A stretch of 35,411 bases of DNA from an uncultured bacterium (GTDB lineage: Bacteria > Cyanobacteriota > Vampirovibrionia > Gastranaerophilales > Gastranaerophilaceae): the NCBI GenBank assembly GCA_949294395.1, contig CASFGU010000006.1, positions 1 through 35,411 on the forward strand. Reading direction: 5' to 3'. The translations under genes and the position numbers were made by a program. This document shows, in pieces, positions 8,694-16,657 of the stretch. Under the pieces are notes generated by a model. That model had not been told where the DNA came from and ran no database searches. It saw nothing but the letters and a program-made list of their open reading frames with translations. Position 1 is the stretch's first letter. Every line of letters begins with the position of its first letter.

Positions 8694-9101
8694 ATGAAAA
8701 AGAGTTTTTTAATAATAATCGCAATGTTTTTTGCGCTGGTGACAACCGGTTGTTCTGACAAGCCGGCTATTATGTTCAACAAAAATCCTATTACAAAAGA
8801 AAACGTGCTGGACTATTCTTCAGTTTTCAAGCCGAATGTGAGAATATACTATTTAATTCTTATGTCAAAGAAAAACCATTCAAGGTATCTTTATATTCAG
8901 CTTATCAAAAAAGACAATGCTGAAATGCGTCTGGGGTATAAGCTTTATTGGACAAAAACAGTCAGGCTGAAGGATGAGGAGGAAAGCTACTTTACGGATT
9001 ACGTTGTGGTAAGCAGTCCGGGCGCTTACGTAATGCAGGTTTATTCAAAAGACCGTCCGCATGAGCCTATGGCAAGAGCGCAGTTTTTTGTACAAGATTA
9101 G
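8694..9101 (+). CDS. Small predicted lipoprotein
   Basis: A 135-residue product with a lipoprotein signal: MKKSFLIIIAMFFALVTTGC, the cysteine at residue 20 in a TTGC lipobox. Position +2 is Ser. The mature part is soluble and basic and ends ARAQFFVQD; its pattern (RIYYLILMSKK, YIQLIKKDNAE, SPGAYVMQVYSKD) suggests a small all-beta fold. ATG follows the stop of the TPR gene without any spacing, so translation is probably coupled. I do not recognise the family; a partner of the secreted TPR protein is the simplest reading. Confidence 0.8.
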   Translation: MKKSFLIIIAMFFALVTTGCSDKPAIMFNKNPITKENVLDYSSVFKPNVRIYYLILMSKKNHSRYLYIQLIKKDNAEMRLGYKLYWTKTVRLKDEEESYFTDYVVVSSPGAYVMQVYSKDRPHEPMARAQFFVQD

Positions 9102-9136
9102 GAGCCTTATAAACAGAAACTGGTTTTGTTACGGGT

Positions 9137-9212
9137 TTTGTAACAAAATGTTAAGTTGTTCTTGAATCGTCTGAAATTCAATTGTACTCTGAGATAGGAT
9201 AAGATAAGATAG
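9137..9212 (+). promoter_or_regulatory. Promoter with HLR1-like box and GATAG pentamer repeat, copy 1
   Basis: The reverse complement of 9137-9154 reads TTAACATT-TT-GTTACAAA, one base from the cyanobacterial HLR1 consensus (two (G/T)TTACA(T/A)(T/A) units two bases apart). A -10-like TGTACT is at 9183-9188. It is followed by four pentamers, GATAG-GATAA-GATAA-GATAG (9193-9212), which would lie at the very start of the transcript. The same arrangement recurs at 29615-29696 with the same spacing to within one base. Confidence 0.6.
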
Positions 9213-9302
9213 GGGGCGTGTAGCAATCTTTTCGGGTAGAAATACTTTTTAAAAATATAAGTATTATTTATTTAAAGAGTATAAACACGAAAGGAGATTA
9301 AT

Positions 9303-10232
9303 ATGTTTGAACTGGGTAAAGTCGCTGGTTCCGGAATGGTTCAGCAGGACGGCAAAACGGGAAGTTCAAAGCGCAGGAGCTTTGGTGAAGAAGCGATTAA
9401 CTCTATTATGGATAATTACAAATCCGGCAAAACTAATAACAACAAGGGTTCTCATCAGGATGTAAAAGAGAAAAATAATTATGATGACTACAACAAGTTT
9501 AATAATCTGATGGAGAAATCTAAACTTTCCAACAGCCCGTTGAAAGAGGCTGATTTGCTGGCAAACGGTTTTAAAAAGAATGATTTGAGGGACAAGAACG
9601 GCGGTGTTTATTACACCAATCCTAAGACCGGTGAAGAAATAAGATTGTGTAACTGGGAAGGTTCAAACATATACGTAACAAGGGATGGTAAAAAATATAC
9701 ACAGTATTTTGATAAGTCAGGAAAGCCGGCAGGCGGTGAGGTTACCGTAACAAATAAAAACGGCTCTACTGTTACATATAAATACGAAAATGATATTGCC
9801 GGAAATAAATTTATTACAGACGTAAAACGAACAGACCCGCCTGAGGACAGAAGAGAGGAAATGGCGGCTGAAGGCATGAAGAAATTTCAGGATTTTATAA
9901 ATGATTTTGAAGAAGAACTTGGTATTCCGGATAAGTTTTTGCCGGTTTCTGGTATCGTTATTAAAGATGACGGTAGCGAAGAAGCAGTGCGTTATTCAGA
10001 GGACGGAAAGTATAAAATTACTATCCAGACCGATAAAGATGGCAGTCGCACACAAACTTATTCCAGAATATCTGCTTATTCCGGAAATACCCCTGTTTAT
10101 GAAGAAATAGGAACGTGGTCTGCCTATAAGCGTCAATATATTAATCCGGAGACAGGTGAAGGCGAAGGCCCATACGATTGGGGTTATAGACAGGATAACT
10201 ATATAACAGGTATAGATATGATGACAAAATAA
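9303..10232 (+). CDS. Unknown hydrophilic protein with YD-like beta stretches
   Basis: A 309-residue protein of no recognised family. Residues 1-60 are polar and low in structure (RRSFGEEAINSIMDNYKSG, then Asn/Lys-rich). Residues about 90-165 and 215-290 have Gly/Asn/Asp-rich beta-hairpin patterns (VYYTNPKTGEEIRL, GKKYTQYFDKSGKPAGGE, YKITIQTDKDGSRTQTYS) that resemble YD/RHS-type strands without being a clear match. There is no signal peptide or membrane helix. ATG at 9303 follows AAAGGAGA. Its promoter region matches that of the barrel-like gene at 29781, so the two are probably co-regulated. A shared terminator separates it from gyrA. Confidence 0.8.
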   Translation: MFELGKVAGSGMVQQDGKTGSSKRRSFGEEAINSIMDNYKSGKTNNNKGSHQDVKEKNNYDDYNKFNNLMEKSKLSNSPLKEADLLANGFKKNDLRDKNGGVYYTNPKTGEEIRLCNWEGSNIYVTRDGKKYTQYFDKSGKPAGGEVTVTNKNGSTVTYKYENDIAGNKFITDVKRTDPPEDRREEMAAEGMKKFQDFINDFEEELGIPDKFLPVSGIVIKDDGSEEAVRYSEDGKYKITIQTDKDGSRTQTYSRISAYSGNTPVYEEIGTWSAYKRQYINPETGEGEGPYDWGYRQDNYITGIDMMTK

Positions 10233-10238
10233 TAAACA

Positions 10239-10268
10239 AAACGGGATTTTTAAAAATCCCGTTTTTTG
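10239..10268. terminator. Two-way terminator between the unknown gene and gyrA
   Basis: AAAACGGGATTTTT/AAAAATCCCGTTTT palindrome with a T-run on the plus side and a shorter one on the minus side; both genes converge on it. Confidence 0.9.
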
Positions 10269-10291
10269 TTTCAAAGCCGTTTTACAATATC

Positions 10292-12844
10292 TTATTCATT
10301 GTTATCTAAAAGACTGGTCTGTGAAATGTTCTGCTTTGCCTCTGCAGCATCGGCTGCTGTATTGTCTTTTATAATTGTTTCATCGTTATCAGGGTTTACG
10401 ATTTTGTTAACCGACACAACAACATCGTTATCAACAAGGTTCTGAGCGCGAACGCCGGTTGCCGGTCTGCCCTGACAGCTTATCGAGCCTGCGTTCAGCC
10501 TTGAAACAACTCCGTTTGCAGTAACCATCATTATATCGTCGGAATCTTTTACGATAGTCAGTGCAACAAGTCTTGATGTATTTGATTTGAATTTTGTTGC
10601 AATTAACCCGATGCCGCCTCTATTCTGGGTTCTGAATTCGGAAAGCTTTGTACGTTTGCCGAAACCGTCTGATGTTACAACGAGCAAATCAGCGTCATAG
10701 TCGCGCGGAACAATGTCGCATCCGATAATTTCATCGCCCGTTCTGAGTTTCATTGAAGTAACCCCTCTTGCGCTTCTGCCCAGAGGTCTTAAATCTTCAA
10801 TCGGGAATCTTATTGCCATACCGCAGGAGGTTCCAATGATAATTTCATCGCGTGCGGTTGCAAGTTTAACCCATTTGAGTTCATCTCCTTCTTCCAGACC
10901 GATTGCGATAATACCGTTACGGCGGATGTTTACAAAGTTATCAAGTTCAATACGTTTGATGTAGCCTTTTTTGGTCAGCATAATAAGGTTCAAGTCGTGT
11001 GAGAAATTGCTTACAGGAACGACTGCCGTAATCATTTCATCCTGATCTATCGGCAGAACGTTAATGATAGGCAATCCCTTAGCCTGACGACCGCCTTCAG
11101 GGAAGTCGTAAACATTCAGGCTGTAAACAGTTCCCTTGGATGAGAAGAACAACACTTTATCGTGCATCATTGCGGTGAAGAAGTGCTGAATATCGTCATC
11201 TTCTTTGGTTTTAATGCCTGATTTTCCGCGGGTTGCACGGTTCTGGCGTTCAAATGTGTCAAGAGAAATACGTTTCAGGTAGCCCTGATGCGTAATAAAT
11301 ACAGCCATCGGAGTGTTCGGAGTTAAGTCCTCAATAGTTACTTCACCCTGCTCCGGCAAAATCTGAGTTTTTCTGTCGTCACCGTATTTTTCTTTATCTT
11401 CTAACAATTCTGTTTTGATAATATCAAGAATTTTCTGGCGGCTTGAGAGAATTTCTTCGTATTCTGCGATTTTCTTCAAGAGTTCATCATATTCAGCCTT
11501 AACCTTATCCTGCTCCAATCCTGTCAATCTTCTCAATTGCATTTCAAGGATTGCGTTCGCCTGATCAGCGTCAAGTCCGAAACGGGACATCAAGCCTTCT
11601 CTTGCCTCATCAGTGGTTTTGGATTTTTTGATAAGCTCAATAACTTCATCAATTGAACCGAGTGCAATTATTAAACCTGCCAAAATATGAGCGCGTACTT
11701 TAGCTTTTTTAAGGAAGAAGATTGTTCTTCTTGTAACAATTTCAACCCTGTGTTCAACGAATTCAGAAAGAACTTCATACAAATTCATTAATCTAGGCTG
11801 TTTCCCGCAGAGAGCAAGCATATTTACGCCGAAAGTCGTTGCAAGCTGGGTGTATTTAAATAAATTATTTTTAACAACATCAGGTTTTGCGTCACGCTTA
11901 AGTTCAATAACAATTCTCATTCCTTCGCGGTCGGATTCGTCGCGTATGTCGGAGATTCCGGTAATCCTCTGGTCTTTAACAAGTTCTGCAATTTTTTCAA
12001 TAAGCATGGACTTATTAACCTGATAAGGGATTTCTGTTACGACAATTGCAGTACGCGCCTGACGGCCTCCGCCGCCTGCGATTTCTTCAAACCCTGCAAC
12101 AGCCTGCATCTTTATAGAGCCGCGGCCGGTTTCGTATGCCTGTTTAATATCATTCAGCCCGATAATTGTAGCCGCAGTAGGAAAATCAGGCCCCTTAATA
12201 TATTCCATCAATTCAGAAACCGTAATATTCGGATTATCAATAAGGGCGATTGTGCCGTCAACGACTTCCGCAAGGTTATGCGGCGGAATGTTGGTCGCCA
12301 TGCCGACAGCAATACCGGAACATCCGTTCAACAAAAGCATCGGAAGTCTTACCGGAAGAACTGAAGGTTCCTGCAGCGAACCGTCAAAGTTCGGTTCAAA
12401 TTCAACTGTTTCACAGTCAATATCAGCAAGCATTGAGGTGGTAATCTTGTGCATACGGGCTTCTGTATAACGCATAGCAGCAGCGCCATCGCCGTCGACC
12501 GAGCCGAAGTTTCCATGCCCGTCAACAACAAGGTATCTGGTGTTAAAATCCTGAGCGAGACGAACCAGCGCTTCATAAACGGAACTGTCGCCGTGCGGGT
12601 GGTATTTACCGAGAACTTCACCAACGATACGGGCGCATTTTTTGAACGGTTTATCCGGTGTCATTCCGAGTTCGTTCATGGCGTAAAGAATACGTCTGTG
12701 GACAGGTTTCAGCCCGTCGCGGACATCAGGGAGCGCTCGACCTACGATTACTGACATTGCGTAATCAATGTAACAGCGCTTCATTTCTTCTCTAATATTA
12801 ACCGGAACAATCTTTCCGTCCTCAAAAATATTTTGCTGGCTCAA
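10292..12844 (-). CDS. gyrA: DNA gyrase subunit A
   Basis: Breakage-reunion subunit of gyrase, which with GyrB introduces negative supercoils. The active-site tyrosine is in [10 protein letters not shown] (residue 126). The quinolone-resistance region reads [19 protein letters not shown], with Ser87 and Glu91 at the positions of E. coli Ser83 and Asp87, a susceptible-type sequence. In the C-terminal pinwheel the GyrA box is [10 protein letters not shown] rather than the usual QRRGGKG. I start at TTG 12844 because AAGGAG (12851-12856) lies six bases before it; an in-frame TTG at 12865 lies upstream of that ribosome site and would make it coding. The product is 850 residues. gyrB is not in the window. 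An Asn/Asp/Ala/Gln-rich tail of about 40 residues closes the protein. Confidence 0.95.
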   Translation of the reverse strand: MSQQNIFEDGKIVPVNIREEMKRCYIDYAMSVIVGRALPDVRDGLKPVHRRILYAMNELGMTPDKPFKKCARIVGEVLGKYHPHGDSSVYEALVRLAQDFNTRYLVVDGHGNFGSVDGDGAAAMRYTEARMHKITTSMLADIDCETVEFEPNFDGSLQEPSVLPVRLPMLLLNGCSGIAVGMATNIPPHNLAEVVDGTIALIDNPNITVSELMEYIKGPDFPTAATIIGLNDIKQAYETGRGSIKMQAVAGFEEIAGGGGRQARTAIVVTEIPYQVNKSMLIEKIAELVKDQRITGISDIRDESDREGMRIVIELKRDAKPDVVKNNLFKYTQLATTFGVNMLALCGKQPRLMNLYEVLSEFVEHRVEIVTRRTIFFLKKAKVRAHILAGLIIALGSIDEVIELIKKSKTTDEAREGLMSRFGLDADQANAILEMQLRRLTGLEQDKVKAEYDELLKKIAEYEEILSSRQKILDIIKTELLEDKEKYGDDRKTQILPEQGEVTIEDLTPNTPMAVFITHQGYLKRISLDTFERQNRATRGKSGIKTKEDDDIQHFFTAMMHDKVLFFSSKGTVYSLNVYDFPEGGRQAKGLPIINVLPIDQDEMITAVVPVSNFSHDLNLIMLTKKGYIKRIELDNFVNIRRNGIIAIGLEEGDELKWVKLATARDEIIIGTSCGMAIRFPIEDLRPLGRSARGVTSMKLRTGDEIIGCDIVPRDYDADLLVVTSDGFGKRTKLSEFRTQNRGGIGLIATKFKSNTSRLVALTIVKDSDDIMMVTANGVVSRLNAGSISCQGRPATGVRAQNLVDNDVVVSVNKIVNPDNDETIIKDNTAADAAEAKQNISQTSLLDNNE

Positions 12845-12870
12845 AATCTTCTCCTTATTATCCAAGTCAT

Positions 12871-12899
12871 TCTATATCAATAGTGTAGCACAAAAACAA
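12871..12899 (-). promoter_or_regulatory. Probable gyrA promoter
   Basis: On the minus strand TTGTTT (12894-12899), 17-base spacer, TATAGA (12871-12876), upstream of the AAGGAG and TTG start. Confidence 0.5.
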
Positions 12900-12927
12900 G
12901 AAAATTGGTATTTTTAAATTTTGTTAA

Positions 12928-13199
12928 GAGTAGAGGAGTGAAAAGTGAAGGGTGAGGAGTGAGGTGTCCATTATTTCCCTCCCCTGCGTGGGAGGGTGCC
13001 GCAGGCGGGAGCGGGGGCGATAATATTGAACGGGTGAAAAGTTGAATGGTTGAAAGGAAAGTAGGTCAGATTTACTAATCAGACAAACATATATATAGGT
13101 CCAGTAGTATTAATTTTTTCAACACGCTCCCGCTATAGTTTCGAAAACAAAGTCTTTATTGTTGAGCCCTTCACTCCTTACTTTTCACTCTTCACCTTT
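12928..13199. repeat. Repeat-filled spacer between gyrA and the HTH gene
   Basis: No gene was found here. Heptamer-like units (GTGAAAA-GTGAAGG-GTGAGGA) at about 12933-12964 are inverted at 13167-13199, so the two arms face each other across 200 bases. Between them are a G/C palindrome (CCCTCCC-CTGCGT-GGGAGGG, about 12981-13000) distantly like family R, and a half copy of the GTTGAANN octamer repeat at about 13027-13052. The right arm touches the stop codon of the HTH gene at 13200. Confidence 0.65.
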
Positions 13200-13427
13200 T
13201 CAAATATTCATATTCAAATTCAGCAAATCCTCCAGTTTTACCTCAAGAAATTCCGAGAGGTTTTTCATATAAAGTAAAGTGGGATTTGTGAGGCCCCGCT
13301 CTACTTTGCTGTAGTAACTTTTGTCTATATCAAGCTTATTTACAATATCATCCTGTGATATTCCCTTGAGAGACCGTATAACCTTGAGTTTAAGCCCTAC
13401 CTTTTTAAGAAATTCTTTATTGTCCAT
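13200..13427 (-). CDS. XRE-family HTH regulator A
   Basis: A 75-residue Cro/CI-type DNA-binding protein, essentially one helix-turn-helix domain: IRSLKGISQDDIVNKLDIDKSYYSKVERG (about residues 18-46) holds the two HTH helices, and NPTLLYMKNLSEFLEV completes the five-helix fold. No effector domain is present. The start at 13427 has no ribosome site. Instead TTGTAA-N17-TAAAAT ends seven bases before ATG, so the mRNA is probably leaderless. It is transcribed divergently from a prepilin gene, their promoters overlap around an inverted repeat, and it is the obvious candidate repressor of both. The stop codon abuts a repeat arm, so a longer ancestral C-terminus cannot be excluded. Confidence 0.88.
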   Translation of the reverse strand: MDNKEFLKKVGLKLKVIRSLKGISQDDIVNKLDIDKSYYSKVERGLTNPTLLYMKNLSEFLEVKLEDLLNLNMNI

Positions 13428-13434
13428 AATTTTA

Positions 13435-13500
13435 ATTTTATGGGGTTGACTTGAACGTTACAATAGTTTATAATAATAAAAAATAGGTTTATAAACTATT
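13435..13500. promoter_or_regulatory. Overlapping divergent promoters and operator, HTH A / prepilin A
   Basis: Plus strand: TTGACT (13446-13451), 17 bases, TATAAT (13469-13474), driving the prepilin. Minus strand: TTGTAA (13458-13463), 17 bases, TAAAAT (13435-13440), driving the HTH gene. A perfect 12-bp inverted repeat, AATAGTTTATAA (13462-13473) and TTATAAACTATT (13489-13500), covers the prepilin -10. GTTACAAT-AG-TTTATAAT (13457-13474) is also one base from the HLR1 consensus. Confidence 0.7.
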
Positions 13501-13539
13501 AAATATGGTTAATAAACAAAATTTCTTAGAGGATAAATA

Positions 13540-14232
13540 ATGAGTAAAACAGGATTTACGCATAGAGAATTTTTGCTCTTGAACACAGATTTTAAAAAAA
13601 TAGCATTCACACTTGCCGAAGTATTAATAACACTGGGAATTATCGGGATAGTTGCAGCGATGACGCTTCCTGTACTTACAGCAAAGTATCAGCAAAAAGT
13701 TCTGGCAACACAATTTAAAAAAGCCTATGCAAATCTTCAAACTGCCATAAATACCGTAAATTCAAACAACGGTATTCCTTATGAATGCTACACAATAAGA
13801 TTCGGGATAGATTACCACGTAACAGAGTGCAGGGCATTCTGGGAGAAAGTTCTGGAACAGTATCAGGTAGTTAATACCTGTAAACACTCTACCCCTGGTT
13901 GTCGTCCGCAATACAAAAGCAAAGCTCAGGTTCTTGCGGAAGGCGGAAAAGTCCGCAACAACGCCTGCTCCCATCCTATGAATGAACAAACCGGATATAA
14001 CTTAAAAGATGGCTCAATGATTTATATTTATAACTATCCTGATTATAATCATAACTCATTATTTTTCGGTCTGGATGTGAATGGATTAAAAGGGCCGAAC
14101 AGGTGGGGGTATGATTTGTTTTATCTTAATCTATACAGAGAAAATGCAAGAAAACCTGTCATCGGGTTAACATTCGTATGCGAACTTATTGAAAAAGGCG
14201 GTCAGTCCGCGGAAGATATTATGCTGAAATAA
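13540..14232 (+). CDS. Prepilin-like protein A
   Basis: A 230-residue type IV pilin/pseudopilin-like protein. A 21-residue leader precedes the cleavage/methylation region IAFTLAEVLITLGIIG and the hydrophobic helix (IVAAMTLPVL). It then has a conserved helix (TAKYQQKVLATQFKKAYANL), a variable middle with four cysteines (about residues 80-150) and a conserved C-terminal block from HNSLFFGLDVNGLKGPNRWG to SAEDIMLK. The ribosome site AGAGGAT lies seven bases before ATG. It is divergent from an HTH regulator. A close paralog lies inverted at 16658-17361, with nearly identical ends and a different middle. Assembly and secretion genes are absent from the window, so its machinery is elsewhere. Confidence 0.87.
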   Translation: MSKTGFTHREFLLLNTDFKKIAFTLAEVLITLGIIGIVAAMTLPVLTAKYQQKVLATQFKKAYANLQTAINTVNSNNGIPYECYTIRFGIDYHVTECRAFWEKVLEQYQVVNTCKHSTPGCRPQYKSKAQVLAEGGKVRNNACSHPMNEQTGYNLKDGSMIYIYNYPDYNHNSLFFGLDVNGLKGPNRWGYDLFYLNLYRENARKPVIGLTFVCELIEKGGQSAEDIMLK

Positions 14233-14247
14233 ATAACCTTACAAAAA

Positions 14248-14277
14248 TTAACCATAATACAGGTTTTATGCTATAAT
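14248..14277 (+). promoter_or_regulatory. rmlCBD promoter
   Basis: Extended -10 TGCTATAAT (TATAAT at 14272-14277) with TTAACC 18 bases upstream, 23 bases before the rmlC start. Confidence 0.6.
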
Positions 14278-14300
14278 GTTTTTAGAATTAAGGAGCCTGT

Positions 14301-14858
14301 ATGCCGTTTGAATTTGAAAGACAATCTATTCCGGATGTAATCCTTGTAAAGCCGAAAGTTTTCGGGGATAACCGCGGATTTTTTATGGAAACTTATAAAA
14401 AATCAGAGTTTGCGGCAAACGGGATTAACCTTGAGTTTACTCAGGATAACCACTCAAAATCCTCGGCTCACGTTCTAAGAGGGCTTCACTATCAGGCAAA
14501 ACCTTACGGACAGGCAAAGCTTGTCAGATGTGTCCGCGGGAAAATTTACGATGTCGCAGTTGACATCAGACCAAATTCCAAAACTTTCGGACAATACGTA
14601 AAAGTAGAACTTTCTGAAGATAATAAAAACATGCTTTATATCCCTGAAGGCTTTGCACACGGGTTTGTCGTTCTCTCAGGCGAAGCCGAACTCTGCTATA
14701 AAGCAGGCGGTGAATATAATAAAGAGGCAGATAGAGGTATTTTGTGGAATGACAGAGATGTTAATATCAACTGGGAAATAGATTTTGACCCTGTTCTCAG
14801 CGAAAAAGACAAAGTACAACCTACATTAAAGGAAATAAATAAAGAGGAGCTTTTATGA
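14301..14858 (+). CDS. rmlC: dTDP-4-dehydrorhamnose 3,5-epimerase
   Basis: Third enzyme of dTDP-L-rhamnose synthesis: it epimerises C3 and C5 of dTDP-4-keto-6-deoxyglucose. The 185-residue length matches the family. The cupin barrel motif RGLHYQ holds the catalytic His63, with Tyr133 in ELCYKAGG and the conserved FGDNRGFFMETY near residue 21-32. A strong ribosome site AAGGAG precedes ATG. The stop overlaps the rmlB start by four bases (ATGA), so the two are translationally coupled. The product feeds rhamnose into surface polysaccharide. Confidence 0.96.
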   Translation: MPFEFERQSIPDVILVKPKVFGDNRGFFMETYKKSEFAANGINLEFTQDNHSKSSAHVLRGLHYQAKPYGQAKLVRCVRGKIYDVAVDIRPNSKTFGQYVKVELSEDNKNMLYIPEGFAHGFVVLSGEAELCYKAGGEYNKEADRGILWNDRDVNINWEIDFDPVLSEKDKVQPTLKEINKEELL

Positions 14859-15841
14859 AAATATTAGTAACAGGCGGCGCTGGATTTATAGGAAGCTGTT
14901 TTATCAGACACATGCTTGAACACCACCGTGATTATAAAATTTTAAACTATGACGCGCTCACTTATGCCGGTAATATCGAAAACCTTTATGACGTAAAGGA
15001 CAACCCTAATTACGAATTTGTTCAGGGTGATATTTGTGATAAAGATTTAGTGTACGAAGTTGTCTCAGGTGTTGATACAATAGTGAACTTCGCTGCGGAA
15101 ACCCATGTTGACCGCTCTATTACAGGGCCGGAAATTTTTATTGAAACTAATGTAAAAGGGACACTGTCACTTTTGCAGGCTGCAAAAGAATTTAATATTG
15201 AAAAGTTTGTACAGATTTCAAGCGATGAGGTTTACGGGAGTCTCGGTACGGAAGGTTATTTTACCGAAGAATCTCCGCTTGCACCGAACAGCCCTTACTC
15301 TGCTTCAAAAGCAGGTGCTGATTTACTTGTGCGGGCGTATCACGAAACTTTTAAAGTTCCGGCAGTGATTACCCGCTGTTCTAACAACTACGGTCCGTAT
15401 CAGTATCCGGAAAAGTTAATTCCGAGCTTTATTGCCAAGCTTATGAGCGGGCAGAAGGTTCCTGTATACGGCGACGGAATGAATGTTCGTGACTGGCTGT
15501 ACGTTTTCGATCACTGCTCGGCGATTGATACTGTTCTTCATAAAGGCAGAGCCGGAGAAGTTTACAACATCGGCGGACATAACGAAAAAACTAATCTTGA
15601 AATTACAAAACTTATTCTGAATGCGCTGGGTAAGGATGAAAGTTCTATAGATTATGTTCAGGACAGACCGGGGCATGACAGACGCTATGCGATTTGCAAT
15701 GATAAAATTAAAAACGAACTCGGCTGGGAGCCGGCAACTACATTTGAGGAAGGTATTTTACTAACAATTGACTGGTATATGAATAACAGAAAATGGCTGA
15801 GTAAAGTAATTGACAGAAAAAATACGGGGCTGTTTCAATGA
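14855..15841 (+). CDS. rmlB: dTDP-glucose 4,6-dehydratase
   Basis: Second enzyme of the rhamnose pathway, an extended short-chain dehydrogenase that converts dTDP-glucose to dTDP-4-keto-6-deoxyglucose with bound NAD. In its 328 residues are the Rossmann loop GGAGFIGS (7-14), the SSDEVYG motif with the catalytic Asp/Glu (124-125), and the Tyr148-x3-Lys152 pair in YSASK. ATG overlaps the rmlC stop, and its own stop overlaps the rmlD start by four bases. Confidence 0.96.
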   Translation: MKILVTGGAGFIGSCFIRHMLEHHRDYKILNYDALTYAGNIENLYDVKDNPNYEFVQGDICDKDLVYEVVSGVDTIVNFAAETHVDRSITGPEIFIETNVKGTLSLLQAAKEFNIEKFVQISSDEVYGSLGTEGYFTEESPLAPNSPYSASKAGADLLVRAYHETFKVPAVITRCSNNYGPYQYPEKLIPSFIAKLMSGQKVPVYGDGMNVRDWLYVFDHCSAIDTVLHKGRAGEVYNIGGHNEKTNLEITKLILNALGKDESSIDYVQDRPGHDRRYAICNDKIKNELGWEPATTFEEGILLTIDWYMNNRKWLSKVIDRKNTGLFQ

Positions 15842-16656
15842 AGGTTCTGGTGACAGGTGCAAACGGAATGCTCGGGCAGGATTTGTGTCCTGTTTTTGAA
15901 GATACCGGCGCTTTTGTGATAGAAACCGACCGCGATAGTCTTGATATTACGGACGCAGAAACTGTGAAAAGCACAATTTCTGAAGTTCATCCAGATATGG
16001 TAATTCACTGCGCCGCATACACAGATGTAGATAAAGCTGAAGCAGAGCCGGAGCAGGCAGAACTTATAAATGTCAAAGGAACAGAAAATATCGCAAAGGT
16101 CTGCGGCAGTCTGGAAATTCCTGTTGTGTATATTTCAACGGATTACGTGTTTGATGGCAAAAAAGGTGAGCCTTATACTCCTGATGATACTCCTGCACCG
16201 CTTAATGTTTACGGAAGAACAAAGCTTGCAGGTGAAGAAGCAGTTAAAAAATTCTGTAAAAAATATTATATTGCACGTACAAGCTGGCTTTACGGACATT
16301 ACGGCAAGAATTTTGTTGAAACGATGCTTTCGCTTGCAAAGCTGGAAACTATCAGGGTTGTGGATGACCAGACAGGCTGCCCGACGTGGACGGTTGAACT
16401 TGCAAACGGAATTTTAAAGATTTTATCAAAACCCTACGGAATATACCATATTTGCGGAACCGGTGCTGTAAGCTGGTACGGTTTTGCAAAAGAAATTTTT
16501 GCACAAACAGGGCTTGATGTAAATTTGCACCCGTGTAAAACGACAGAATTTCCGCGTAGTGCAAAACGTCCTGAATACAGTGCAATGGATAACCAGAACC
16601 TCTGCCGCAGCTGGCAGGCAGCTCTGCAGGATTATTTGCAGCTGCGGAATTTTTAG
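15838..16656 (+). CDS. rmlD: dTDP-4-dehydrorhamnose reductase
   Basis: Final enzyme of the pathway, reducing dTDP-4-keto-L-rhamnose to dTDP-L-rhamnose with NAD(P)H. The 272-residue product has TGANGMLGQDL (6-16), the STDYVFDG motif (about 100-107) and the catalytic Tyr125-x3-Lys129 in VYGRTK. It is coupled to rmlB by an ATGA overlap. One base separates its stop from the inverted prepilin B gene that converges on it, leaving no room for a dedicated terminator, so transcripts may run antisense into prepilin B. Confidence 0.95.
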   Translation: MKVLVTGANGMLGQDLCPVFEDTGAFVIETDRDSLDITDAETVKSTISEVHPDMVIHCAAYTDVDKAEAEPEQAELINVKGTENIAKVCGSLEIPVVYISTDYVFDGKKGEPYTPDDTPAPLNVYGRTKLAGEEAVKKFCKKYYIARTSWLYGHYGKNFVETMLSLAKLETIRVVDDQTGCPTWTVELANGILKILSKPYGIYHICGTGAVSWYGFAKEIFAQTGLDVNLHPCKTTEFPRSAKRPEYSAMDNQNLCRSWQAALQDYLQLRNF

Positions 16657-16657
16657 T

